Shown piece by piece: positions 18,657 through 27,185 of a DNA stretch of 64,000 nt. The first letter of the stretch is position 1; every line of letters starts with the position of its first letter. A model generated the notes under the pieces. It saw only the letters and a list, made by a program, of their open reading frames with translations. It was not told the DNA's origin and did not search any database. The stretch is from an uncultured Macellibacteroides sp. (GTDB lineage Bacteria; Bacteroidota; Bacteroidia; Bacteroidales; Tannerellaceae), in NCBI RefSeq assembly GCF_963667135.1, contig NZ_OY762974.1, positions 3,919,054 through 3,983,053 on the forward strand. Direction: 5' to 3'. The position numbers were made by a program, and so were the translations under genes.

Positions 18657-19679
18657 ATGTATATAGTAACAATTGCAATTCCTTTGTATAATGCAGAAAG
18701 TTATATAAAAAACACTCTTCTGTCAGCTTTTCTGCAGTCATTTAAAAGCATTGAATACTTAATAATTGACGACAGAGGAACCGATAATAGCATAAATATA
18801 GTTCATGAATTACAATTAACTCACCCTAGGGGAAAAGATATAAGAATAATTACTCATGAAAAGAACTATGGAGTTGCTGTTGCTAGAAATACGGCGATTA
18901 ATGAAGCCAATAGTGAATATCTTTATTTTTTGGATAGCGATGATACAATTGTTCCATCATGTATTGAATTACTCTATAACAAATTAAAAAAAGAAAATAC
19001 TGAAATTGTTATTGCATCATTTATGAGATACTCTGGTAATCAAAAGAAAGACTCTACAATTTTTCTTGATAAAGTATTTAGAGGGAGATATCAATTAGCA
19101 AATTCTTATGTATCATCAAAAATAACATCTGTATGGAATATATTATTTGATTTATCATTTTTAAAAGAAAAGGGAATTATGTTTCAAGAAGTTACTAAAT
19201 TTGAAGATATTATTTTTATGACTGAACTTATTCCCTTAATTGATTCCTGTGTATTAATGTCTAATTATACATACATTTATAATATCAGAGAGAATTCACT
19301 TTGCCAGTATAATGAAAGAGAGATAATTCCTTTATCTGAGATAATTGATGATCTCCAAGTCAGGAGAATAATGAAACAAATTTGTATTACAAACAAAAAA
19401 ATGCCCTATATTGGAAACTTATGTAGGTCTGTAATGAAACGAAATTTTGAGGCAGGAATTGCTATTATTCAAAAAAGGAATTTAATTGTCCCAAAAGTAA
19501 CTGATTCAGTTATTAAGGATATTTTGAGTCATCCTTTTAGTTTAAAGGAAATTTTTTGTTTAAAAAGTAATAGATTATTCAATGTCATTAGCTGGTTACT
19601 GGGGAATACTCCATGCTGGATTCTATCTATTTTATCATCAACTTACATAAGATATAAAAAAATAAGATCAAAAACATAA
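18657..19679 (+). CDS. Family 2 glycosyltransferase
   Basis: 340 residues. A GT-A domain at the N-terminus: 'VTIAIPLYNAESYIKNTLLSAFLQSFKSIEYLIIDDRGTDNS', 'EKNYGVAVARNTAINEANSEYLYFLDSDD' (DxD metal site), then 'KITSVWNILFDLSFLKEKGIMFQE' and 'KFEDIIFMTELI' (ED base). The C-terminal 100 residues are helical without clear motifs. A typical capsule/LPS glycosyltransferase; donor unknown. It follows its neighbour by four bases. Confidence 0.88.
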   Translation: MYIVTIAIPLYNAESYIKNTLLSAFLQSFKSIEYLIIDDRGTDNSINIVHELQLTHPRGKDIRIITHEKNYGVAVARNTAINEANSEYLYFLDSDDTIVPSCIELLYNKLKKENTEIVIASFMRYSGNQKKDSTIFLDKVFRGRYQLANSYVSSKITSVWNILFDLSFLKEKGIMFQEVTKFEDIIFMTELIPLIDSCVLMSNYTYIYNIRENSLCQYNEREIIPLSEIIDDLQVRRIMKQICITNKKMPYIGNLCRSVMKRNFEAGIAIIQKRNLIVPKVTDSVIKDILSHPFSLKEIFCLKSNRLFNVISWLLGNTPCWILSILSSTYIRYKKIRSKT

Positions 19680-19692
19680 GCACAACATCCAA

Positions 19693-20399
19693 ATGAAAAT
19701 AGTATATATCGGTAAGGCTCTTGCTACTCTGTATGGAACTGAGAGAATTTTGATTGATAAAATGAATTATCTTGCAGACAAGTTATCCTATAAAATTTAT
19801 GTTATTATTTACGAACAAGGTAAACATAGTATTGTATATTCCCAATATCATCAAAAATCACCCACATTGATTTAAATACTCATTTTTTCACTCTAATTAA
19901 AAACAATATAATAATAAAAAATCTATATATCATATTGAGAATTAGATGTAGATTCAAACAATATATTAAACAAATCGATCCTAATTTTATTAATTTTACA
20001 AATTATTTGTTTCATCTTATTGACACAATCGTAAATCTTAATGAAAATGTTCGGAAAATATTTGAATCTCATATTAATAAAGAAAGTATAGGATTAAAAT
20101 ATAATTCCAAAAACTCAAAAGTAAAATATTTTATTGCTGCAGCTTATGATAATTACATCTTAATGAAAATAAAAAAGGGCCCCCACGACGGACCAAAAGA
20201 AATAATTACAGACGAAATTGATGGTTTTCTTTTCGAACTTGATAATACAACTCAATTTGCTGAAAAGATCTACTATTTAGTTGAAAATGAAGATATAAGA
20301 TCTAAAAAAGGATTAAATGCTCGTGAGAATGTTAAAAGATATCTATCTTATAATAAGATGTCACAATGGATTAAATTGTTTAATACTCTATCTAATTAA
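19693..20399 (+). pseudogene. Decayed family 4 glycosyltransferase (frameshift plus internal deletion)
   Basis: Two pieces of one GT4 gene. 19693-19875 encodes a normal N-terminus ('MKIVYIGKALATLYGTERILIDKMNYLAD'), then leaves frame at the CCC run 19841-19843. Read one base back, the same DNA continues 'PISSKITHIDLNTHFFTLIKNN', the expected continuation, so one C was probably lost. The frame stays open to 20399 and ends in a GT4 C-terminus ('GPKEIITDEIDGFLFELDNT'). At about 20177-20186 'NYILMKIKK' runs straight into 'GPHDGPKEII', so roughly 130-160 residues with the donor site and E-x7-E motif are missing. It cannot be catalytic. The flanking glycosyltransferase genes are intact. Confidence 0.8.
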
Positions 20400-20405
20400 A
20401 ATTAT

Positions 20406-21254
20406 ATGGCTTGGTATAAAAAATATTTAAGTGTTTACAACAAACCTTTTATAAGTTCTAATCAAATTAATCTTAAATATATCACAAACAAACTAAAAAA
20501 TCTTCAAAGCAAAAGTCCGCTCGTTACTGTTTCTATAATTGCTTATAATGAAGAAAAACATTTATTAGCGTGTTTATGGTCATTAAGCGAAATGGAATGT
20601 AAATATCCTATAGAAATTATTGGTGTTAATAATGATTCACAAGATAAAACTGAAGAAATATTTCAAGCAGTGGAGTTACCATATTATAACGAGTTTCAAC
20701 ATAGCTGTGGTTATGCTAGAAAATGTGGATTAGAGCATGCAAAAGGTAAATACCACATTAATATTGATGCTGATACTCTGTATCCCCCTAAGTACGTAGA
20801 GACTATGGTTGACACGCTGATGAAACCTGGAGTTGTTGCTGCAAGCTCTTTATGGAGCTATATACCTGATAAAGACCATTCATGGACAGGTTTAAAATTA
20901 TACGAATTCACTCGGGATTGTTATTTGTTTTTACAATCATTTAAACGTCCTGAATTAAGTGTAAGAGGATTGGTTTTTTCCTATCATACTGAATATGCAA
21001 AAAAAGTTGGTATTCGAGTAGATATAAAACGTGGCGAAGATGGTTCGTTAGCCTTAGGATTAAAGAAATATGGCAAAATAGCCTTCGTTAGAAAAAGCTC
21101 TGCCAGAGCAGTAACAGGCTATGGTACAGTAGGTATTGATGGCACATTATATAACAGCTTCAAAGTTCGCGCTATCAAATCTATTAAAAACATATCTAGC
21201 TTATTATCTCGTCAAGAAACTTATAAGGATGATAATTCCAATTTAATTGAATAA
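20406..21254 (+). CDS. Family 2 glycosyltransferase
   Basis: 282 residues. GT-A motifs: 'VTVSIIAYNEEKHLLACLWSLSEMECKYPIEIIGVNNDSQDKTEEI', 'CGYARKCGLEHAKGKYHINIDADTLYPPKYV' (DAD metal site) and 'VDIKRGEDGSLALGLKKYG' (the catalytic ED). The segment 'YEFTRDCYLFLQSFKRPELSVRGL' may hold an amphipathic membrane contact. It lies seven bases downstream of the decayed GT4 gene. Donor unknown. Confidence 0.87.
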   Translation: MAWYKKYLSVYNKPFISSNQINLKYITNKLKNLQSKSPLVTVSIIAYNEEKHLLACLWSLSEMECKYPIEIIGVNNDSQDKTEEIFQAVELPYYNEFQHSCGYARKCGLEHAKGKYHINIDADTLYPPKYVETMVDTLMKPGVVAASSLWSYIPDKDHSWTGLKLYEFTRDCYLFLQSFKRPELSVRGLVFSYHTEYAKKVGIRVDIKRGEDGSLALGLKKYGKIAFVRKSSARAVTGYGTVGIDGTLYNSFKVRAIKSIKNISSLLSRQETYKDDNSNLIE

Positions 21255-21271
21255 CGTTTAAATACATACAA

Positions 21272-22051
21272 ATGAGAACTCGAAAGCCTTTTGATAGAAA
21301 TAATTTAAAGATAAATAAAGGATGGAATGTGCTTGAAGTTGGCTCCGGTCATAATCCATCATTTAGATCCAATGTTATTGTTGAAAAATACATTGATAAT
21401 AATGGACATCGGTGTGGTGACGTAAAAATATTTAAGCATCAAACCTTTATTAATGCAGACGGAGAAAATCTTCCTTTCCAAGACAAGGAATTTGACTATG
21501 TAATTTGTAATCAAGTTTTAGAACATGTAGATAATCCCGATCAATTTATACAAGAGCTGATAAGGGTGAGCAAAAGAGGTTATTTTGAAACCCCAAGTCT
21601 TATCGGTGAATTTCTATTTCCAAAAGAATCACACAAGTGGGCTATTCTTGATATTGATAATAAACTTGTTTTTTACGAAAAATCTAAAATGAGTGGAAAC
21701 TTTCTTAATAATTATGGTGAATTATTTTTAAATTACCTTCCATTTCAATCATTACCTTATAAACTTTTATGGCTTACAGAAGGAGATCTAATGCTTAATA
21801 GATATGAATGGGTTGATGATATTGATTTTATAGTAAATCCGAGTGACGATTTTTATTCTTCTTTTTTTACAACGAAATGGTCGAAAAAAATGGTCGAAAA
21901 AGTTTTTCCAAAAAGATCTTTAACAAATGAACTAAGAAAAATTATATTTTCTATTGCTTACCTAATTAAATTAAAAGTACAAAGCAAAATATTCAAACAC
22001 CAAACAATCACACTTGAAGAATACTTAAGAGCAAATAAAACAAACATCTAG
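21272..22051 (+). CDS. Class I SAM-dependent methyltransferase
   Basis: 259 residues. The Rossmann SAM site is visible: 'WNVLEVGSGHNP' (motif I), 'TFINADGENLPFQDKEFDYVICNQVLEHVDNPDQFIQELIRVSKRGYFETPS' (motifs II-III of UbiE/Methyltransf_11 type). The second half is variable and probably binds the acceptor. In this setting it most likely methylates a sugar or the polymer end. Upstream sequence still belongs to the A+T-rich part of the locus. Confidence 0.85.
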   Translation: MRTRKPFDRNNLKINKGWNVLEVGSGHNPSFRSNVIVEKYIDNNGHRCGDVKIFKHQTFINADGENLPFQDKEFDYVICNQVLEHVDNPDQFIQELIRVSKRGYFETPSLIGEFLFPKESHKWAILDIDNKLVFYEKSKMSGNFLNNYGELFLNYLPFQSLPYKLLWLTEGDLMLNRYEWVDDIDFIVNPSDDFYSSFFTTKWSKKMVEKVFPKRSLTNELRKIIFSIAYLIKLKVQSKIFKHQTITLEEYLRANKTNI

Positions 22052-22070
22052 CAACAAATAAAGAAATTTT

Positions 22071-23267
22071 ATGGCAGTACTATTCTGGATCTTTCTGCTT
22101 ATTATTTTTTATACCTACTTAGGATATGGAATTATTCTTTATATTCTTGTAAAGGTTAAAGAGTTCTTTGTAAAGCGAAAAATTAAAGTGATACCAAACC
22201 AATTACCAGAAGTAACTCTCTTTATCACTGCATACAATGAAGAAAAGATTGTTGAACTAAAGATGAAAAATTGCAGGGAACTATCCTACCCTTCAGAATT
22301 ATTGAAGATTGTGTGGGTGACTGATGGATCTAATGACAAGACAATGGAGCTCTTGAATAAATATCCTGATGTAAAGGTTTTGCACCGCCCAGAACGTAGA
22401 GGAAAGACGTCGGCCATGAATCGGGGAATGACATTTGTTGAATCGCCTATAGTTGTGTTTACTGATGCTAACACAATGCTTAACAGGGAGGCTATTCTGG
22501 AAATTGTGAAAGAATTTACTGACCCAATGGTGGGTTGCGTAGCGGGAGAGAAAAGAGTTTTATCTAAAGAGATAGATTCCGCTACTGCAGGGGAAGGAAT
22601 CTACTGGAAATATGAATCTACGCTTAAAGCATTGGATTATCGGCTTTATTCGGCTGTTGGTGCAGCAGGAGAATTATTTGCTGTACGTAAGGTATTGTTT
22701 GAGCCTATGCCCGCCGACACCTTGCTAGACGATTTTATTTTATCTTTGAGAATTGCGCAAAAGGGATATAAGATTGCCTATTGCAACAAAGCGTTTGCCA
22801 TGGAGGCGGCTTCTCTTAACATGAAAGAAGAGGAGAAACGTAAAGTACGTATCGCCGCCGGAGGTTTACAATCTATATGGAGGCTTAGAAGTTTGTTTAA
22901 TATTCTCAGATATGGGTGGCTTAGTTTTCAATTTGTGAGTCACCGGGTATTGCGTTGGACGCTCACTCCTCTACTATTGTTTCTTCTGATTCCAATTAAT
23001 GGTATACTTGCTTTTCAAGGTGATCCAGTTTATATCGGACTTTTTATTCTTCAGGGATTGTTTTATCTGATGGCTATAACCGGATACCAACTTGAAAAGA
23101 AAAAAGTTCGAAATAAACTATTGTTTGTCCCTTACTATTTTGTGTTTATGAATATCAACGTCATGCAAGGCTTTATTTACATATTAAAAAATAATGGCTC
23201 CGGAACCTGGGAAAAAGCAAAAAGAGACGATAACAACGACTTATCGAAGTTAAATGGTGATATTTAA
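22071..23267 (+). CDS. Membrane-bound family 2 glycosyltransferase
   Basis: 398 residues: an N-terminal membrane helix (about 5-27), the GT2 core ('VTLFITAYNEEKIVELKMKNC', 'IVWVTDGSNDKTMELL', 'RGKTSAMNRGMTFVESPIVVFTDANTML' with DxN metal site, 'DTLLDDFILSLRIAQKGYKI' with the acceptor Asp pair, 'KRKVRIAAGGLQSI' in the QxxRW position) and three to four C-terminal helices. It resembles processive cellulose/hyaluronan-synthase-like enzymes and may build a backbone. Base composition is back to that of the flanking DNA. Last glycosyltransferase of the locus. Confidence 0.88.
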   Translation: MAVLFWIFLLIIFYTYLGYGIILYILVKVKEFFVKRKIKVIPNQLPEVTLFITAYNEEKIVELKMKNCRELSYPSELLKIVWVTDGSNDKTMELLNKYPDVKVLHRPERRGKTSAMNRGMTFVESPIVVFTDANTMLNREAILEIVKEFTDPMVGCVAGEKRVLSKEIDSATAGEGIYWKYESTLKALDYRLYSAVGAAGELFAVRKVLFEPMPADTLLDDFILSLRIAQKGYKIAYCNKAFAMEAASLNMKEEEKRKVRIAAGGLQSIWRLRSLFNILRYGWLSFQFVSHRVLRWTLTPLLLFLLIPINGILAFQGDPVYIGLFILQGLFYLMAITGYQLEKKKVRNKLLFVPYYFVFMNINVMQGFIYILKNNGSGTWEKAKRDDNNDLSKLNGDI

Positions 23268-23297
23268 TTGAATTAATTCAACTTTTTTATACATTTG
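23268..23297 (+). promoter_or_regulatory. Bacteroidetes promoter for the REC-kinase gene
   Basis: TTG at 23268-23270, then exactly 19 bp, then TACATTTG at 23290-23297 (TAnnTTTG). This is standard spacing for the Bacteroidetes primary sigma factor and gives the kinase a start independent of the polysaccharide operon. Confidence 0.6.
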
Positions 23298-23335
23298 TAT
23301 ATTATAATGAAATGCAGATTGCGGGAGGACTAATT

Positions 23336-24454
23336 ATGAGCGACAAAATGGCATCGGAATATTCCGTTCTAATTGTAGATGATGTACCCACTAATGTTAT
23401 GTTGGTACAGGCCATTCTTAAAAAGGAGGGTTATACTTTGATTACAGCTAATAGTGGTAAAATGGCGCTTGATATAATTAATCAATGTTATCCGAATCTT
23501 ATTTTGCTTGATATTATGATGCCTGAAATGGATGGTTTCGAAGTATTACAGCGACTAAAAGAGAATCCTAAAACAAATCATATCCCCGTGATAATCATGT
23601 CTGCCTTAAGTGACATGCAAAGCGTGGTAAAAGGGTACCAATTAGGCGCCGTCGAATATGTTACCAAACCGTTTCAAAGAGAAGAGCTTGTTAAACGGGT
23701 AGCACATCGTTTTGAATTGTTTAGTATTAAACGTATTAAAGCTGACCTTGAACGTACGATAGAATCACGGGATACTTTATATTCAGTAATTGCTCACGAC
23801 CTACGTTCTCCACTAGGTTCTTTGCAAATGATGAATAATGCTATATTGATGATGGTAGATGAACAACAGGTTGGCAAGGATGTATTTGAAATGTTGCAGA
23901 TGATGAATAAAACATCTGAAGAGATTTTTCTACTTCTGGATAATTTACTGAAATGGGCAAAAAACAGATTGGATAAGCAAATTGTTTTTAAACAAATAAC
24001 TGATGTAAATGGTATAATTGACAGCACTGCTCAGATTTATTTACCTGTTGCTGAACAGAAAGGAATTACGCTGGAAATTAAAAACATGGATAAAGAATTA
24101 CAAGGCTTTGTTGATATTGACATGCTGAAAACGGTTATTCGTAATCTTGTATCCAATGCCTTAAAGTTTTCCTACAACGGTGGTATTGTTACTGTTGATA
24201 CGCAAACCAAAGAAAATGAAATAGTTGTTAGCGTTAAAGATACTGGTAAAGGCATGACTAATGAAGAAATTGACAAACTCATGAATCAAAATGTTCACTT
24301 TACCACCTACGGAACAAACAATGAAAAAGGCTCTGGATTAGGATTAATGCTTTGCAAGGACTTTATCAAACTTCATAATGGAGAACTTCGGGTTGAATCC
24401 GAGCCAGATAAGGGTTCTACATTTAGTTTTACGTTGCCTTCGGGAATAGCATAG
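23336..24454 (+). CDS. Soluble receiver-histidine kinase hybrid (REC-HisKA-HATPase)
   Basis: 372 residues from the ATG at 23336, which follows a GGGAGG-type ribosome site; an in-frame ATG at 23312 would add eight residues. Order: receiver domain (D15-D16, phospho-acceptor D59 in 'LILLDIMMPEMDG', 'VTKPF'), a helix, HisKA with 'SVIAHDLRSPLGSLQ', then an HATPase with N-box 'NLVSNALKFSYNGG', 'DTGKGM' and 'GSGLGLMLCKDF'. No membrane helix, so it senses through another protein or its receiver. It closes the polysaccharide locus that the lone response regulator opens, so it is a candidate kinase for that regulator; this pairing is inferred from position only. Confidence 0.9.
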   Translation: MSDKMASEYSVLIVDDVPTNVMLVQAILKKEGYTLITANSGKMALDIINQCYPNLILLDIMMPEMDGFEVLQRLKENPKTNHIPVIIMSALSDMQSVVKGYQLGAVEYVTKPFQREELVKRVAHRFELFSIKRIKADLERTIESRDTLYSVIAHDLRSPLGSLQMMNNAILMMVDEQQVGKDVFEMLQMMNKTSEEIFLLLDNLLKWAKNRLDKQIVFKQITDVNGIIDSTAQIYLPVAEQKGITLEIKNMDKELQGFVDIDMLKTVIRNLVSNALKFSYNGGIVTVDTQTKENEIVVSVKDTGKGMTNEEIDKLMNQNVHFTTYGTNNEKGSGLGLMLCKDFIKLHNGELRVESEPDKGSTFSFTLPSGIA

Positions 24455-24481
24455 AAATTAATAATATTATACTACGAAAGT

Positions 24482-24538
24482 TTACATTTTAAAAGAGGAT
24501 AAGCGAATTAAATTCACCTATCCTCTTTTAAAATGTAA
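24482..24538. terminator. Bidirectional terminator with a perfect 20-bp stem
   Basis: Arms 24482-24501 and 24519-24538 are perfect reverse complements (20 bp) around a 17-nt loop, with A- and T-rich runs within the arms. It lies between the convergent REC-kinase and LruC genes and should stop transcription from both sides. Confidence 0.75.
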
Positions 24539-24559
24539 GTATAAAAATTGCCAGGAAAG

Positions 24560-26938
24560 TTACTTATTGTATACTTTACCACTTTGAGGAGACAAATACC
24601 AATTTGAATTATTAGCTCCTCCAGACTTCGCCCAATTTAGGAAGTTAGGATAAGCTTCTTGTATAGTAACAGACTCTGCGGGGTATTTAAAATTGGCCGT
24701 TGGAATTAATAAACCCCATACCATATTGTTGTAATCTGTATAATCCAATGGATCACTTTTAACTTTTGATGTAGCTTTAAAACCTGCCAAATGGATTTCT
24801 TTTCTATTTACATCATTGTTCTGCCCAATAATCAGATAAAAGTTTAAATTGGAAATATTAATATCTGATTCAGAAACACTGTTACTAAATGCAACTTCAA
24901 ATTTATATGTATCTGTTTTATATTTTGGCAACGATGGATTTGTATTTGTAATACCCGGTGATGATAAACCAAATGTGCTGTATACATCCGGAAATAGGAT
25001 TAAGTTCGCTTTATCCTGGCCGTTTTCTTTAGTGCCAATACTATTTGTTGAGGATACTAATGATAAACCTCCAGCCGGAATTTTGTCAAATTGCACACCT
25101 AATGCCAGACGATTTGATGCACCAGCAGCAATGGGTGTTATTTCGAATGAAAATGTCGCTAATTTATTCTTATTTCCTTTCGAATAGGATATTTTTTCAA
25201 TTGTGAAAACAAAGTCATTCATATCGTAATCTCCTAACGCGGGCCAGTTATCTTCCATTGCAAAGGTATATCCATTACCCGTTTCGACCTTTATAGGGAA
25301 AGATGGATTTGTAGGTGTACCCGTACCCGGATCTCCCGTTACTCCAGAGCCATTACATGACGTTTCCGCAACAGATGTTTGAGGACTCTTTGTTAACTTA
25401 ACGTTGCCTGTTGTCTTATATAACAACCGTGAATCATATGAAGTAGCTATGGCTGCTTCCATGGATCCTACTAATGATAAATTCTCAGAAAAGTCAGATG
25501 TCGGACCTACAGTTCCTGATTTCACATAAAAGAGTGGTTCGAGGTTACTTTCTTTTGCGCCATTGATTACAACATGGTAATTGAAAACAGCGCCATTTGA
25601 GACCGTATTGCTTGTTGGTAAATTATAGGCAGAAACATCCCCAATAGAGAAAACAGCATTACCTTTTAATGTAAAAGTTGAATTATTTCCCCAAAAGTCC
25701 TTACAAGCTAACAACGAGCCCGAAGCAGAGTTAATAGATCCTTGTTCCGTATACAAGTCGTCACATACGGTGAAACAATTATTATTTAATGTTCCGCCTC
25801 CGCCACTAAAGTTCAAGTAAGCTACCTCCATATGATGATTATTATCTATAACAAACTTATTGGTCAACGAAACTTCAGCAGCTTTTATCTCTCCGTTATT
25901 TTCAAGCTTTGTTGTAGAATTACCAGTTAATTTTCTTACATTAAAAAGATTATTATTTTGTATCGCAGCTCCATTGGTAACCTCTATATCTTGAGAATTT
26001 AACGTTCCATTATTGATGATTTTTGGATTATTCCATCCTAACACCAGGTTCTTTGTGTTTAGAATTCCATCGTTTACAACTTTAGTATTAACTCCAATGC
26101 TTGAATTAGCATTCAAATTTAACGTTCCTCCTTCATGTATAGCCACTACTATATTCTGACCATACCAATTGAGGTCTGAGTTTGCTGTAACTTTTCCCTT
26201 AGGCAACACAACAATCTTACAGCCATCTTCTAATGCTAACTGACTATTAAAAATAGCAGTTCCCTCGACATACAATTCAATATTTTTCTGCCCCCCAGAG
26301 AAAGTTATCATATCATTTGAAACATTTAATGGGAGGTAGTACTTTGTATTGGCTGCAAGGGTTACTGCCCCATTTCCTAAATCAGTTCGCTGATTTTTAT
26401 CTGGCAAATTATAAGTACTCGCCCTTTCTGCGCTGGCAGGAATTGCACGCGTAGTAATAACAGAACTACTGTTTGTTAATGATGTACTCCTGGTTCCTAT
26501 TGAATTACTTGAAAAATCACAAACTGCAGTTGTTGCAGATGTGACGTCAACAACCATAACAACTTCTCTTTTCAGAGGATCGATTTGTTTAATATACAAA
26601 ACACTATCCGATTGAGATACAACGATATCTTCAATAAAAGGAGCACTTCCTATGGCTACTCCTGCAGAAAGGAGTTTTAAATTGTTGTTACTGGCCAATG
26701 GATTTTGGTTGTACACCTCCACCATATAAAAGTTCTCACCATTGTATTGATCGTCTACATTTACGGTTAAATTTACACTTTTTGTGGTTGTAAATTTAAA
26801 TCCAACAGGGATCTCAGCATTAGGGTTCTTTTCGGCGACAATTTCCGGGTCGTAAAGATCCTTCACACAACTGGAAAAAAGTAAGGTACTTGAAAGTACA
26901 GTAAAAGAAAAAACTTTAAACATCGGTTTCATAGTCAA
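24560..26938 (-). CDS. LruC/DUF4842-domain lipoprotein
   Basis: 792 residues. Lipoprotein signal with 'LLFSSCVKDLYDPE' (Cys about 25). The middle (about 190-500) is a repetitive Asn/Gly-rich stretch of short units ('NNGTLNSQDIEVTNGAAIQNNNLFNVRKL'), probably a beta-helix. The C-terminal part (about 550-790) is the LruC domain: 'YTFAMEDNWPALGDYDMNDFVFTIEKISYSKG', the acidic 'GDYDMND' calcium-like loop, and 'EIHLAGFKATSKVKSDPLDYTDYNNMVWGLLIPTANFKYPAES'. Bacteroidetes LruC proteins are surface lipoproteins of poorly known function. A sigma-54 activator lies upstream in the same direction with its own reading unit. Domain call firm; function unknown. Confidence 0.85.
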   Translation of the reverse strand: MTMKPMFKVFSFTVLSSTLLFSSCVKDLYDPEIVAEKNPNAEIPVGFKFTTTKSVNLTVNVDDQYNGENFYMVEVYNQNPLASNNNLKLLSAGVAIGSAPFIEDIVVSQSDSVLYIKQIDPLKREVVMVVDVTSATTAVCDFSSNSIGTRSTSLTNSSSVITTRAIPASAERASTYNLPDKNQRTDLGNGAVTLAANTKYYLPLNVSNDMITFSGGQKNIELYVEGTAIFNSQLALEDGCKIVVLPKGKVTANSDLNWYGQNIVVAIHEGGTLNLNANSSIGVNTKVVNDGILNTKNLVLGWNNPKIINNGTLNSQDIEVTNGAAIQNNNLFNVRKLTGNSTTKLENNGEIKAAEVSLTNKFVIDNNHHMEVAYLNFSGGGGTLNNNCFTVCDDLYTEQGSINSASGSLLACKDFWGNNSTFTLKGNAVFSIGDVSAYNLPTSNTVSNGAVFNYHVVINGAKESNLEPLFYVKSGTVGPTSDFSENLSLVGSMEAAIATSYDSRLLYKTTGNVKLTKSPQTSVAETSCNGSGVTGDPGTGTPTNPSFPIKVETGNGYTFAMEDNWPALGDYDMNDFVFTIEKISYSKGNKNKLATFSFEITPIAAGASNRLALGVQFDKIPAGGLSLVSSTNSIGTKENGQDKANLILFPDVYSTFGLSSPGITNTNPSLPKYKTDTYKFEVAFSNSVSESDINISNLNFYLIIGQNNDVNRKEIHLAGFKATSKVKSDPLDYTDYNNMVWGLLIPTANFKYPAESVTIQEAYPNFLNWAKSGGANNSNWYLSPQSGKVYNK

Positions 26939-27019
26939 ACTATTAATCGTTGGGTACTAATAACTACTAAGATTTATCGTAATCTCAGCTTTTTGTGTTC
27001 ATCTGGAAAAATTCAGTTG

Positions 27020-27027
27020 CAAATTTA
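27020..27027 (-). promoter_or_regulatory. Bacteroidetes -7 box for the LruC gene
   Basis: Reads TAAATTTG on the minus strand (exact TAnnTTTG), 82 bp before the LruC start. The LruC gene therefore seems to use the primary sigma factor and not sigma-54; no TGGCA-type -24 box was found in 26939-27185. Confidence 0.5.
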
Positions 27028-27185
27028 CATAACTAATCAAATTTAAGCACGATACAATACAGATAATTTTAATTCGATTAAATATAATTAACCAATAATT
27101 GATCTGATGCTAAATCAAATAGGCTACTGTAAATCAATGCTTAAAATTAATACCAGCATTTCACTATTTAACATCAAATCACATA

